55,073 nucleotides of DNA from Triparma columacea (GCA_030267965.1 BRYA01000105.1:1246-56318), one strand, 5' to 3'. Numbered from the stretch's first letter, positions 9,846-21,097 are shown. The notes: generated from the letters alone by a model not told the origin. Numbers and translations: made by a program.

Positions 9846-11945
9846 TTACAGAAACTCCAGAATTACTCTCCACAAAACTTTCGGGATCTTGTCACGTGTC
9901 TCAGTTGCCCTTAGCGGGGCTTCAACTCCGTCAGTTCGCTTCCGCTTCCTAGGCGATCTCCTGGGTGGATCCTCCGCGTGATCCCAGGTTCCCTTTAGGC
10001 ACAGCAGGGCGTTGACGCGTTCACGTATGCGGTGCCACCTAGAATGGAGGAGGTCCTCGACGGTCGACATATTTTGATCGGCAGCGGCAGCGATTAAGGC
10101 GGTGCAGTCAAAGAAGCAGTCTTCACCGATGGAAACGGCAGGAGATAGAATGAGTTTCGTCAGGGAGGAGCATCCGTAGAAGGCGTTATGGTCAATCGTT
10201 GTCACTGAGTCCGGGATGGTGATGGCTGTGAGGGAGGAGCATCCCCAGAAGGCGCATTCTTCAATCGTTGTCACTCCGTCCGGGATGGTGATGGCCGTGA
10301 GGGAGGAGCATCCTCTGAAGGCGCAAGCGCCAATCATCGTCACTCCCTCCGGGATGGCGATGGCCGTGAGGGAGGAGCATCCCCAGAAGGCTTCATCGCC
10401 AATCATTGTCACTCCATCCGGGATGGTGATGGCCGTGAGGGAGGAGCATCCAGAGAAGGTATAATTGCGAATCGACGTAACTCCGTCAGGAATAGTGACG
10501 GCCGTGAGGGAGGAGCATCCTTGGAAGGCGCGTTCATCAATCATCGTCACTCCCTCCGGGATGGTGATGGCCGTGAGGGAGGAGCATTCGTAGAAGGCGC
10601 CATCGCCAATCGACGTCAATCCGTCAGGGATGGTGATGGCCGTGAGAGAGGAGCATCCCCTGAAAGCGTCTTCGCCAATCATCGTCACTCCGTCTGGGAT
10701 GGTGATAGCCGTGAGGGAGGAGCAGTCTTGGAAGGCGCCCTCGCCAATCATCGTCACTCCAATTGGGATGGTGATGGCCGTGAGAGAGGAGCATCCGTAG
10801 AAGGCGCCAACGCCGATTGTCGTCTCTCCAATTGGGATGGTGATGGCCGTGAGGGAGGAGCAGTCTTGGAAGGCGCCCTCGCCAATCATCATCACTCCGT
10901 CAGGGATGGTGATAGCCGTGAGGGAGGAGCATCCGTAGAAGGCGCATTCGCCAATCGTTGTCACTCCATCTGGGATTGTGATGGCCGTGAGGGAGGAGCA
11001 GTCTTGGAAGGCGCCCTCGCAAATTATCGTCACTCCATCTGGGATTGTGATGGCCGTGAGGGAGGAGCAGTCTTGGAAGGCGCGTTCGTCAATCATCGTC
11101 ACTCCCTCCGGGATGGTGATGGCCGTGAGGGAGGAGCATTCGTCAAAGGCGTGTTCGCCAATCGTTGTAAGTCCGCCCGGGATTGTGATAGCCGTGAGGG
11201 AGGAGCATCCAGAGAAGGTGCCAACGCTTATCGTCGTCACTCCGTCCGGGATGGTGATGGCTGCGAGGGAGGAGCATTCCCTGAAGGCGTCCTCGCCAAT
11301 CGACGTCACTCCGTCCGGGATGGTGATGGCCGTGAGGGAGGAGCATTCGTAGAAGGCGCCATCGCCAATCGACGTCAATCCGTCCGGGATGGTGATGGCC
11401 GTGAGAGAGGAGCATCCCCTGAAGGCGTCTTCGCCAATCATCGTCACTCCGTCAGGGATGGTGATGGCCGTGAGGGAGGAGCATCCGTAGAAGGCGTCTT
11501 CGCCAATCGTTGTCACTGAGTCCGGGATGGTGATGGCCGTGAGGGAGGAGCATAGGTAGAAGGCGCCATTGCCAATCTTTGTCACTCCGTCTGGGATTGT
11601 GATTGCTGTGAGGGAGGAGCATCCCTCGAAGGCGCCCTCACTAATCGTCGTCACTCCATTTGGGATGATGATGGCCGTGAGGGAGGAGCATCCTTCGAAG
11701 GCTTTATCGCCAATCTTCGTCACTCCGTCTGGGATTGTGATGGCGGTGAGGGAGGAGCATCCGTAGAAGGCGCTTCTGCCAATCTTCTTCACTCCGTCTG
11801 GGATGGTGATGGTCATGAGGGAGGAGCATCCTCTGAAGGTGTCGTTCACAATTGCCTTCACTCCTTGTGCAAAAGTTACTTCTGTGAGTTCACGATTGCC
11901 TCTGAAGCTCCTTGTGCCGCCAGAGTATACTGCTGTTTGGGGCAT
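9846..11945 (-). CDS. BspA-type leucine-rich repeat protein
   Basis: Single exon, 699 residues. After a short N-terminal lead (residues 1-40) come about 25 tandem repeats of 23 residues (69 bp) with consensus GCSSLTAITIPDGVTTIGEGAF, the LRR_5/BspA form of leucine-rich repeat. There is no signal peptide, so the protein is probably intracellular, unlike bacterial surface BspA. The unit pair reading GVTMIGEDAFRGCSSLTAI then GLTSIGDGAFYECSSLT occurs twice, about eleven repeats apart, showing recent internal duplication or conversion. The C-terminal ~100 residues leave the repeat: a basic patch RRSPRKRKR and a final IPKVLWRVILEFL that resembles the start of an F-box helix but is cut off by the stop. 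LRR proteins bind other proteins, and a substrate-adaptor role is possible but unproven. Confidence 0.85.
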   Translation of the reverse strand: MPQTAVYSGGTRSFRGNRELTEVTFAQGVKAIVNDTFRGCSSLMTITIPDGVKKIGRSAFYGCSSLTAITIPDGVTKIGDKAFEGCSSLTAIIIPNGVTTISEGAFEGCSSLTAITIPDGVTKIGNGAFYLCSSLTAITIPDSVTTIGEDAFYGCSSLTAITIPDGVTMIGEDAFRGCSSLTAITIPDGLTSIGDGAFYECSSLTAITIPDGVTSIGEDAFRECSSLAAITIPDGVTTISVGTFSGCSSLTAITIPGGLTTIGEHAFDECSSLTAITIPEGVTMIDERAFQDCSSLTAITIPDGVTIICEGAFQDCSSLTAITIPDGVTTIGECAFYGCSSLTAITIPDGVMMIGEGAFQDCSSLTAITIPIGETTIGVGAFYGCSSLTAITIPIGVTMIGEGAFQDCSSLTAITIPDGVTMIGEDAFRGCSSLTAITIPDGLTSIGDGAFYECSSLTAITIPEGVTMIDERAFQGCSSLTAVTIPDGVTSIRNYTFSGCSSLTAITIPDGVTMIGDEAFWGCSSLTAIAIPEGVTMIGACAFRGCSSLTAITIPDGVTTIEECAFWGCSSLTAITIPDSVTTIDHNAFYGCSSLTKLILSPAVSIGEDCFFDCTALIAAAADQNMSTVEDLLHSRWHRIRERVNALLCLKGTWDHAEDPPRRSPRKRKRTDGVEAPLRATETRDKIPKVLWRVILEFL

Positions 11946-12649
11946 TTTGGGGAAGGGGAGAGTCCCGGGGTTGAGAGGATCTTTTCACCCGTCTTTTTGG
12001 TAACAGTTGAAAGCCCAACTATTATTTCAAACTGATTTTCTACGATTTCCTACAGTATTGACGGGAATCATGAGGGTTAGTGTGGTGTGATTGAGTAAGA
12101 ACAAGGGAGAGGGATGGTGAGACCCTCAAGGATGCGTCATTACGGCGTCAATTGCGGTTCTCGCCCGATAGTAACCCCAATATGATGCTGATAGTATCGA
12201 AAATATGGCCGAAAGTAGTATTATCTCGTCTATGAGACGAATAATCCAACCAAAATGAATACTCAGTCAGTCGACCGCGATCGAAGAGGGGAAATAACTT
12301 GAACTTGGACGTCAATAGGAGATAAAAATCAACGATAGGACAAATACAACTAGTTAAAGCCTTATCAAGGGTTATCATTGTCATTGTTGTCCGCTTTACC
12401 TTTATTTTGATAGATTTATTTATTGCCCCTATTTCTCCCACCACCAAGGGTGGGTTTGGAGGGGGGGAGATCTTCGGTCGTCTCTTCGCTATTCCCGAGA
12501 CATGATCAGGTCGTCGTCAGCATTAAAGGTAAGAAGAAGGGGAGATCCTCGTGAAGAGATTGCTCTCCTCCGTTAAACTCAAGGTCTTTATCTACAAAAT
12601 TATATCAGCAAGTATTTCCTCCAGACAATCTCCCCATCTTACCACCCGT
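11946..12649. other. Intergenic region between two minus-strand genes
   Basis: About 700 bp, somewhat AT-richer than its neighbours. It should contain the promoter of the BspA-type gene (right of 11945) and the 3' end of the SPX-MFS gene. A 99-codon minus-strand frame at 12148-12447 has no recognisable features. No RNA gene or repeat seen. Confidence 0.4.
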
Positions 12650-15478
12650 TCAACACGCCAGGACTTTAAAGTGTCTTTCGATCGCCACCAAGCTTGCTAC
12701 AAGAAGCACGAGCGCCGGCACGAATAGCATATTGAGCATCCCCTCCAAGTCGATAATTCCCGAAACGGAGATGTACGCGTCCCCGAGGGCCCTCCCCAGC
12801 GTCCCCATCTCCGTCGCCAGCAGGCCCGAGTTGAACGTCCCCGCCGCTAGCTTCGGGGAGACCACCTTGGACAGCGTGCTCATGGTGACGCTCTCCGAAG
12901 CCTGGAGGCCGCAGAAAACGATGACGTTGCCGAGGACGTACTTGAAGGTGTTGGGCTTCGTGAAGTATATTACCTCGCGACGCCAGGGGTTCATGTTGGC
13001 GTAGGGGGTGCCGAGACGGAAGAGCTGGGAGAAGTCAATGAGGAGGAGAACTCCGAATGTTGCGAACTGGAGTAGGTACTTTAACAGATACCTAGGAGGA
13101 TGAGCAAAGCAGCGACCAATAGGGGTTAGTTGCGGTGTCGACAAGTCAACTGCGGTGCTCTCTAAAGTCTTACTACCCCACAAACCCCTCCCCTCACCTG
13201 TCCTCATACCACCTGCTCGCAGTCCCCACCGCGATCGTGAGCGGTACCACGAGCATTCCAATCCCCGCGCTCAAGCTCCCCACGTCAGCCACGTCCCACC
13301 CGAACCTGCTCTTCCCTATAATGTTCGCTGACGACATGGTCTCCTCCGTTACGAACTTGTTGACGAACAGTAAAGCGATCGTCAGGATTACGGGGAGGGT
13401 TATTAGTGACATGGCCTCCCTGCATGACGAGAAGAGCCCGACTTCCTTGACCTTTGACCCCGCCTCCCCTTCACCTAGCAAGCTCTCCTTCTCCCCCTTC
13501 CCCTTCTCCTTCCAGTCCCCATAGTTCCTCTTTGGTTCCTTAAACCCCACCACCAGCACGAGCAGGTAGAGCGTCCACGCCGCCCCCATAACGTACCCTG
13601 GTCCCGTCATCCCGTTGAACCATATCTCCTCCCCCCCCCCCACCTTGAAGTCAAAATGCTCCAAGAAGACCGCCATCCCAGGTCCAACCGCCATGCCCAT
13701 CCCGCCAGCCGCAACGAACGCAGCCGAAACCTTCGTCCTACCCTCAACCGTCGTCGTGTCAGCGATATACCTTCTGTTAATACCCCTCGGTCCCCCCAGT
13801 CCCGTCATTGCCCTCCCCACTAATACCATTGTTATGCTCCCCTCCTTTAGAGCCGAAGCGTACAGAAGGTTCCCGGCTACGAGCATTAAGGCGGAGAATA
13901 TAAGTGGTGCCTTGAACGTCCTGTTCGTCCATGTGCTGTAGAAAACTGCAGAGACAAGGGCGAATAGTGGGGTCATACCAATTAGGAATCCAGCGGACGA
14001 CTCGGAACCACCGAGGGTGGACATGTACTTGGAGGATGTAGGACCTACAACGTAGTAGTTCGTCATGTAGAGGAAAGTCGACGTCAGGTTGATGACGAGG
14101 CTGTGCGTGTGGGGGGGGGGGGGGGCGGAAGTGTGAGTTATTACCCCGTTTTGACATTTGAAATGCCCTTGAAATCCCCCCCCTCCTCACCTGGTATTGA
14201 ATGTCCTTCCTCTCCTAACCCTTTCAACCTTTCCAACCTTCCTCATTTCCTCTTCCCTAACAAAGTTCCCACCCTCCATCCCGTCGTCTTCCTCCTCCTT
14301 ATGCATCCTCCTAACAAACTCCCTCTCATTACTAAGCTCCCCCCCTCCCCCGCTCGCTATAAGTGAGTTGATAACCCCCGCCCCATTATTCGTCCCTAAT
14401 TGGTCCCCAAAGTGTCTTGCGTTAGTCTCAACCCACAGGTCGAGTCTCTCGATCTTCCTCTTAACCTCCTTCTCAACCTCAACACTCTTACCCTCCTCCG
14501 CTCCGTACATTGATGCAACCGCTCTAAGCCCGCTGCACCTACATAGACAAGCGAGTGCGTCAAAGCAGTTGGAAGTACCACGCATCCTGAAGAATCTACC
14601 TGTTAGTTTACCCTCGTCCCTCCCCTCGTTTACGACCTTGTCGTACTTCTTTAGGATCTTCCTAACACCAGTCAAATTCACACCTACAAATACCGCCAAC
14701 CTGTCTATACTCTCACCCATATCTCCCCCCCTACCAGATCTAAATCCTTCGCAAATTAACCCAAGTTGGACTAGGTAGAATGCGCAGATTTTCGTAACCT
14801 CGGAATTCAAGGTAGACACGAATTTACTCTCCTCGATATTCTTTATTGCGCCAGGGAGCATCCAGGTTACGGAAGTTTGGGTGCTTTTAGGAGGGTGGTG
14901 TATGGAGGAGGTGGATTTGTTGGGTTTAATAATGGTGGTGGAGGATTTTGAAGGGTAGGAACTACTCATTTGACCGATGTCGTTCACACTGCCGTACTTT
15001 AAGGTACCGTACTTGTTGGGTGTATTGGCATCGGTACTAAGGGTAGGGAGGTGGGGGAGGGATGAGAGAGATGGTTGGTTAGAGATGTTGGTTGTAAATG
15101 TTAGTCCTCCTTTCGATTGTCACGAACGACTTAGACAGTTAGTCCCAAGAGTCCTCACCTGACCCCTCCCTCCATCTTCCCTCCTACCCTCTCGTCGTGG
15201 CTCATGGTCCTAGGTCTATTACCCCCCCTTTCCTGGTCCTCATAAAGTAGGTCCTTCTCTACAGGGCCCTGTACCATCTCTCCTTCATAATGGTTGTAAT
15301 TCAGCTGCTGCGGTGTCACCTCAGCCTTCCTGAAGTCATTAATCCTATCTCTCCTGTATCTAGCAGCCTCAATCATTGACTTAAGGTCAGAGTAATTAAG
15401 GTATGGTGATGGACCGGCTGAAGATGAAAGGAAGAGGGGATCTTTGGCGGAGTTTAATGCTCTTTCAAAGTTTACCAT
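12650..15478 (-). CDS. SPX-MFS transporter, probable vacuolar phosphate transporter
   Basis: Four exons: 15478-15159, 15036-14191, 14100-13198, 13091-12650, all joined in phase, 836 residues. The N-terminal ~270 residues form an SPX domain: MVNFERALN at the start, YLNYSDLKSMI, then SEVTKICAFYL and the Lys-rich helix VRKILKKYDKVV, the site that binds inositol pyrophosphates in known SPX proteins. A hydrophilic linker follows, then a major facilitator region of about ten or more helices. The SPX-MFS hallmark GRAMTGLGGPRGINRRYIAD lies in the first half, and a charged central loop (DWKEKGKGEKESLLGEGE) separates the halves. Relatives such as plant PHT5/VPT move inorganic phosphate across the vacuolar membrane in response to phosphate status. 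Intron 3 (13197-13092) has a strong ACTAAC branch-like site. Divergent from the ankyrin-MYND gene. Confidence 0.88.
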
Positions 15479-15729
15479 TTTGGATGAGAATTGAGGTTAC
15501 AATGAGATGACGATGAGGTGATGAAGTTAGGGGAGAGGTGATTAATGAGGGTGATAAATGAGGTGACAGTGGGAGGCAGTCGTCGGAGGCACTAATATAT
15601 GAGGGAATGTGGGCTTATTGTGGGCTTATTATGGGATTATTGTGGATGTAAGATAGATTGAGTGCGTTTTATCCGTATTGTGGGTATTTTTATTGATTTA
15701 TTGGCCCAAAATGTGACCAAAAGTGACCA
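15479..15729. other. Intergenic, promoter side of SPX-MFS
   Basis: AT-rich stretch with imperfect short direct repeats ('gggcttattgtgggcttattatggg' near 15611-15635, written here only as a description of a 13-base doublet). It lies between the SPX-MFS start and the left end of the inverted duplication. No gene seen. Confidence 0.4.
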
Positions 15730-17215
15730 ATGGATGGAATCTCCAAAAGTTGCTCCAAAAGACGCATCCTAAGACGAGGCCTCCCTTTCCAAGTTAGAGC
15801 AGAACAACCTTTCGTCGGTGTCACTTTTGAGTCCTTGAGCCCTTCACCCGTCCTCGTCAGACTTCTTCTTCATCTCAGACAGCAAGCAGAGCCTCTTTTT
15901 GGGGGGTCGGCGGCAGTCACTTTTGGTTGGCCTCCAATATTTGCACCCACACGACATATTTGCCTAAGTGGAGTAGCTTGAAGGATTTTTCCATAAGTTT
16001 CACTTCACAATTTGTCGCTATAAACTTACTCTTGGGATAGGTTCGCTCAAAAATGGATTCACAATCAGAGGTACAATCGTCACACAATTCATCAGAGACC
16101 ACAAATGTGGCAGTATCTAGTTGGGACGATTTGACAGACGGTCAGCGGTTGTGCTTGGAATGGGCTCGTGACCAAGACTGGGATCGCATTAAGGGGTATG
16201 CCAAGGAACATGGTCCTGAGGTTTTGTTAGGTGTTTATACAGAGGATGTTGATAGGAAATGGGACGTAACTTCAGTCCTCACCACCGCCTCTATTCACGA
16301 TAGTGTTGAGATGGTCAAGCTTACCTTAGAGGCCGGCTTCGACAACAAGGAAGCCATGTACTTGGCCGCATATTTATCAATAAAGTATAGTGACAATTCA
16401 ACAATCTTGAGATTGCTCCTAGAACATGGACTTGACCCTAATTTTGACCTACGAGTCGAAGGGGTGATGGAAGACTTTGACTTCAACAACAACCTTTTGG
16501 TGCTAGCTACTGGTGTGGGACACATTGACCAGGCCATAGCACTTCTCGATCATGGAGCAAATGTGAACAAGACAGCGGTTCACGCTAGTGGAGCTATTCA
16601 TTCGCCACTTGCTTATAGTGTCAATTATGGAGCACACGACAAATGCAGGCTGTTTCTCACGCGCGGTGCTATCCCAACCACCGACGACGTGTATAATGTG
16701 TTTTGTCATTGCCTCCTAGCGTGCAAAGGAGAACACCCTAGGCTTAGTAGAGATGTCGCGATAAAGATGTTCGCAACATTGCTTCATCTCGGAAAGCCTG
16801 ATTCCGACGTAGTTCAAGACAAATTCAATTATTTCAATGATAACAGCTATCACGATCCTACAATCACCAACATCACGAAACATTACCTTCAAGGCCGTCC
16901 CTTCTGCTGCTTCATTTGCGAGGCTCTAACTGCCTCGTCACGCTCCAAGCTCCATATGTGTCCCTGTCGCAACGTCGCCTACTGCTCGAGGGAGTGCCAG
17001 GTAAAGCACTGGAGGGAGCACAGGGTGCAATGCACGGGACCGCTGAACGAGAAGGGGGAGAGCGAGGCGATGGTTAAGGGGAGGCATAAGACAGGGAAGG
17101 GAACGGCGGAGGGAGCAACGGTGGGGGAAAGAGAGGACGGAACAGCTGCGACGGGGAAGAATGGCAAGAAGGGCAAGAAGGGCAAGAATAGTAGGGGTAA
17201 GAAGAAGTGAAGGGG
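15730..17215 (+). repeat. Left arm of a ~1.5-kb inverted duplication
   Basis: This arm carries one ankyrin-MYND gene and about 320 bp of its 5' flank. Its reverse complement recurs at about 21090-22560. Shared non-coding words include 'ggttcgctcaaaaatgga' at the start codon, 'cttgaagg', 'cctaagtggagtagcttgaa' and 'cagcaagcagagcctctttt'-like sequence, so promoter and gene were copied together. Confidence 0.8.
16053..17210 (+). CDS. Ankyrin-repeat MYND zinc-finger protein, copy 1
   Basis: Single exon, 385 residues. The N-terminal ~260 residues hold degenerate ankyrin repeats (MVKLTLEAGFDNKEAMYLAA, ILRLLLEHGLDPN, AIALLDHGANVNKT, CRLFLTRGAIPTT). A MYND zinc finger spans about 288-330: CCFICEA, CPCRNVAYCSREC, KHWREHRVQC, with all eight expected Cys/His ligands. 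MYND fingers bind short proline-containing peptides in partner proteins. The tail is very Lys/Gly-rich (KKGKKGKNSRGKKK) and could bind nucleic acid or act as a nuclear signal. It is nearly the same as the minus-strand gene at 21098-22264, with a 12-residue insertion near residue 16 (TNVAVSSWDDLT region) and a different repeat content before the basic tail. The pair lies in an inverted duplication with conserved promoter sequence. Partners are not known. Confidence 0.88.
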   Translation: MDSQSEVQSSHNSSETTNVAVSSWDDLTDGQRLCLEWARDQDWDRIKGYAKEHGPEVLLGVYTEDVDRKWDVTSVLTTASIHDSVEMVKLTLEAGFDNKEAMYLAAYLSIKYSDNSTILRLLLEHGLDPNFDLRVEGVMEDFDFNNNLLVLATGVGHIDQAIALLDHGANVNKTAVHASGAIHSPLAYSVNYGAHDKCRLFLTRGAIPTTDDVYNVFCHCLLACKGEHPRLSRDVAIKMFATLLHLGKPDSDVVQDKFNYFNDNSYHDPTITNITKHYLQGRPFCCFICEALTASSRSKLHMCPCRNVAYCSRECQVKHWREHRVQCTGPLNEKGESEAMVKGRHKTGKGTAEGATVGEREDGTAATGKNGKKGKKGKNSRGKKK

Positions 17216-17702
17216 GATTTTGGGTCTAACAGGAGTTGGGGTGTGTAACCCTTTCTTCAATGGAATTCCAATGTCAAAAGGGTTGAAGAGATAGGACGAG
17301 AAAGGATGGGAGATTCAGAAGATCAAAGTTCGAGTATAGATAAATATTCAGCTTGGGAGTCATATCGACAACACGGAAAGGTTGAATACAAGAATTACTT
17401 TACTACCCAAAAGGATGCATGAGATTTCATTTTGCGTATGGGGAGGTAAATGAGGAGTAGGAGAATGAAAAGCGACGAGCTTATTGATTAATGCGCGATT
17501 TGGTGAAATGTGGAAGCTATTTGGAACAGTGAAAAAAAGAAAATAATGAAAAGTGAAGAGATTGTGTTGCTTGATTACAATAAATGCAGCATTTTGTCGT
17601 AAGTTGTTTTGGGAAAGGAGTTGAATTCGTGGCGATTTCGTGTTTAAATTATGTGTGATTTTAGGGGTATTTACTTCGTCTTGCAACCCCCCCTTCTTGG
17701 TA
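17216..17702. other. Intergenic between convergent genes
   Basis: AT-rich 3' flank between the ankyrin-MYND gene and the stop of the BspA/DUF285-like membrane gene. A 108-codon minus frame (17360-17686) has a skewed composition and no features; I treat it as chance. No RNA gene or repeat seen. Confidence 0.4.
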
Positions 17703-20700
17703 TTAATCTACTACACCCTTGGGCTTGTGGGATGCTTTCATAGCAGTAGCGTTCTTGAACATGTCGCGTGGGTAGTATTCGACCTTTGACATGTTCCACT
17801 GAGACAAATTACTGTCGAAAGAGGTCGCATTGATGAACATTGCTTTCATATTCGAGCACTTCGATGTGTTCCACGTAGAGAGATCAGAGTTGAAAGCCGA
17901 GCAATCTTGAAACATGAACTGCATACTCGTGCATTTCGATGTGTTCCACGTAGAGAGATCAGAGTCGAAAGCCGAGCAACCACCAAACATTTGACCCATA
18001 TCCGTGCAGTTCGATGTGTTCCAGGTAGATAGGTCAGAGTTGAAAGCCGAGACTATAGAACATGTCAATCATCTCCGTGCAGTTCGATGTGTTCCACGTA
18101 GAGAGATCAGAGTTGAAAGTTGAGCAACCATTAAACATTTGACTCATATCCGTGCAGTTCGATGTGTTCCATGAAGAGATGTCAGAGTTGAAAGCCGAGC
18201 AACTAAGAAACATGCTCTCCATATTCGTGCAGTTCGATGTGTTCAACGTAGAGAGATCAGAGTTGAAAGCCGAGCAACAACTAAACATGCCACCCATATT
18301 CGTGCAGTTCGATGTGTTCCATGTAGAGAGATCAGAGTTGAAAGCCGAGCAACCAGCAAACATGCTCTCCATATTCGTGCAGTTCGATGTGTTCCACGTA
18401 GAGAGATCAGAGTTGAAAGCCGAGCAATCACAGAATGCGCTGTTCATACTCGTGACATTCGAAACGTCCCATCGACTCAGGTCTTCATTGAATTCCTCCG
18501 CGTTCTCAAAAAGCCTCTCAAAATTAGTAACCTCTGACACGTCCCAATCTGAAATATGTCCGAATCTTTTCGTTGCTTCTTCCTTGTCCTCCAACCAGCA
18601 GTGAAGTGCCCACCTTATGTTCAAACCGTTGACAGCAACTTTTGCGGCCGTTTTTCCTTTATCTGACATTAAATATGTCCCCCCTTTTTCGTAGACGATT
18701 CGGTAAGTTCCAGTGTTGTTCTCGACTATTTTGAGGCTTTCACATCCCATACACCCCCCCAATCCCTTTAATCCCGGCGCAAGTATAGCTGTCACCATCT
18801 TGCAATCTACGAACGCCTCACTCTTCAGGTTCTCGACCGACTCTGGCAACTCAACTTTCCCCTCGAGATTGACGCAGCCATTGAAGTTCACATCAACTAA
18901 GTTCTTCAGGCTGCTGAAGTTCTTGGGAAGGCTCACTGTTACGACAAAACGGGTGAGCGATCAAAACGCTTGCAATAGTACTGACGACAACGATGATACA
19001 CTACCGCTCACCTAAATTGGTACAACCAGAGAGGTCGAGCTCCTTGATGCCAGGGTTGTTTGAAATGAAGTCCTCCAGGAAAGCATTGTCTACATGTCCC
19101 GATTCAATTTCGAGGACCTCCTTACTCAGCTTTTCGAGATCATCCATGTCCCCCTGCCCGCCTTTAATAATGATGCCCGCCTTTAGTAATGATTCTAATG
19201 ATCTCCGTTTTCCCTCGAGCCACCACTTCCTCCTCTCATTAAACCTCCTCTTCGTAGACGCCGTCACCCTCGCCGGAAAAAGGAAGAGAGCTTCGAGTAA
19301 TATTTTCATCTTGTTGTTGACATTGCCCTCTTCAATCTTCCCTTCCCCCCAGGCCTCCCACTGCCGCTTCCTATACGCCCACTTGAAGGCCTTCTCCGCG
19401 TACTGGATGGACAGCAGGGCGGAGGATATGATGAGAGGTAGCTGGTTGGGAAGACTCAGGCCTGTCGGCCACGTTAATGCGAAGCCCCAGTTGAACGAGA
19501 AGGTGAAGGTAAGCTCGTCGAAAAGCTGCGACAGCAGGTTTGATATAATTTCAGACCACGTCTCCACGCCCTTATAAAATGCAGTGAACTGCACTGCAGC
19601 AACGAATGTGACGACGGTAGCCGCAGCCATGACCTTCATCTCCATTAAACTAGTATGGGTGTTCTCCTTTACGTCGAAGTATTTGTTCATGCGCTTGATT
19701 GCGTAGACGGGGAGCTTCATGAAAAGGGTGGGGACACCAAACATGAGGAGCAAGGAGAAGGGGAGGAAGGCGAAGTGGAGAGGCAAGAAGTAGGCTGCGC
19801 AGAAGAGCCACATAAGCGCCAAGAAGGTTGTCGTGTTGACGATGAACGCGGAAATGAAGTTGTCAGGGAGGACGGGTGAGCCAGGGAGGATGTTGGTTTG
19901 CTTCTTAGGAGGAATCGACTTCACACGGCGCCAGTAGGAAAGGTGGGTGGTAGCCATGAGAACAATCCAGAGCGAGAGCGTGGTGGGCTACGGAAGTGGC
20001 ATGACGAGCGAAGTGGGGTGTTTTGTGTAAGCCGTTCATCTTATTTTGCGTTATCAGACCGTTTTGCGTTGTCAGAGCGTTTTGCGTTGTCAGAGCGTTT
20101 TGCGACACAAATGCCACCTCACCTTGTACATGACGATGCTGGTAAAGTAAACCATCCTGCACTCCAAACTCTCGTCCCCTGGCCCTCCGTCGAAGGGGTT
20201 GAACTTCATGTAGTTGACGTCAGCATCCATGCAGTACGCATAGAACGCCAAGCACGCAGAGAAAAGGTGGAGGAGGACATGAAATGTCTCGCTAGGGCGG
20301 GCGAGGTGAGTGTGTGGAAAATCTTGATGATGCTTCGTCACTATCCCTTACCTCGCCTTGTCTGGTTCGGTGACTTCTTCCTCCTCCTCCTCCTCCTCCT
20401 CCTCTCCCCCACCCTCCTCCCCTTCTTCCTCCCCCTCCTTCTCCTGTGCCTCCTTCATCTCTTCGACTGCCTCCATGGCCCCATCAACCTTCTCGCTAGC
20501 TATTTCCTCCTTCTCTTCGACGAATGCGTTCGCACTCTCTTCAATTCCATCGACGTACTCCTCGACCTTCCCAATGAGTCCAGCGGGGGCAACCTTGGAT
20601 AAATTCTTGGCCACTGTTGTTCCCCTCGCCTTCTCGAAACTTCTCTTTATGATATCCTTACCTTTCTCGAACGGAACCCCGACGAGATGCTTCGCTAGCG

Positions 20701-20878
20701 GATATCCAGATAAGGCCACGACGAAGGCCACGGCGACGTAGAGGAGGGAAAAAGGTTCGCTCCAGGCATCTTGGAGATGTGCCGGGACAGGGGCCTTGCA
20801 ACTCTTCTGGAGGGATGCAACGACGAACGAGACGGGAACGGTGGAGTTCGTCGAATTGAAATCTAAGGTGCTGTTCAT
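17703..20878 (-). pseudogene. Multi-pass membrane protein with LRR and DUF285/BspA-like repeats, frameshifted
   Basis: Four exons: 20878-20352, 20291-20123, 19987-19012, 18935-17703. Start is MNSTLDFNSTNST, rich in N-glycosylation sites. Exon 1 has a hydrophobic helix (LLYVAVAFVVALSGYP) and an acidic loop with long Glu runs. Exons 2 and 3 carry about six more helices (TTLSLWIVLMATTH, TFLALMWLFCAAYFLPL, MAAATVVTFVAAVQF). Exon 4 begins with LRR-like sequence (LKNLVDVNFNGCVNLEG) and continues with about ten repeats of 25 residues, consensus CTNMESMFSGCSAFNSDLSTWNTSN, the DUF285 form known from Mycoplasma and BspA-like surface proteins. In one repeat (about 18047-18062) the expected 15 bases are only 13. 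This shifts the frame and stops at 18034, giving 857 residues instead of about 968. The frame resumes and stays open to 17703, so the break is recent or a sequencing error. Confidence 0.72.
18047..18062 (-). other. Site of a 2-base deletion in a repeat
   Basis: Between 'gaaagccgag' and 'acatg' the sibling repeats have 12-13 bases that keep the frame, such as 'caaccagcaa'. Here only 'actataga' is present, two bases short. Downstream repeats continue in the shifted frame for another 115 codons. Confidence 0.8.
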
Positions 20879-21097
20879 GACGGCGCGTGTGTATAGGGGG
20901 GGTACAACTAAACTGAACAAGTAAATTAAGCAAGTAACCACAGCGTTGATTGGGCAAAAAAAGGCTTCTGAAGTCCAAAACTCCAAAAGTCCTCTTTTCC
21001 CAATTCTTCACCCCGTGATTGAATTGTATATCTTGTCGTTGATAATGAAAAGGTTTGATGCATTAACAACAATAAATTACGGACCCCAAATCCCCCT
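20879..21097. other. Intergenic, promoter of the membrane gene and 3' end of copy 2
   Basis: About 220 bp. The reading frame of the membrane gene stays open upstream to about 20986 and encodes a further hydrophobic helix (VVTCLIYLFSLVVPP) but has no ATG there, so either a small upstream exon was missed or this is 5' leader. AT-rich 3' flank of the ankyrin-MYND copy follows. Confidence 0.35.

Noticed and set aside
10521..11519. Plus-strand frame of 332 codons with repeated Glu/Gly/Arg-rich units
   Set aside because: It is the antisense of the BspA-type LRR array; the 69-bp unit keeps several frames open. The minus strand has the recognised LRR consensus.
9846..11945. Regular 69-bp repeats considered as a CRISPR array
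   Set aside because: No unique spacers; the repeats are contiguous, protein-coding and the genome is eukaryotic.
12148..12447. Minus-strand 99-codon frame
   Set aside because: No motif, no relatives in the window and ordinary intergenic composition. Could be a small gene, but nothing supports it.
17360..17686. Minus-strand 108-codon frame
   Set aside because: AT-rich 3' flank between convergent genes; residue composition looks random.
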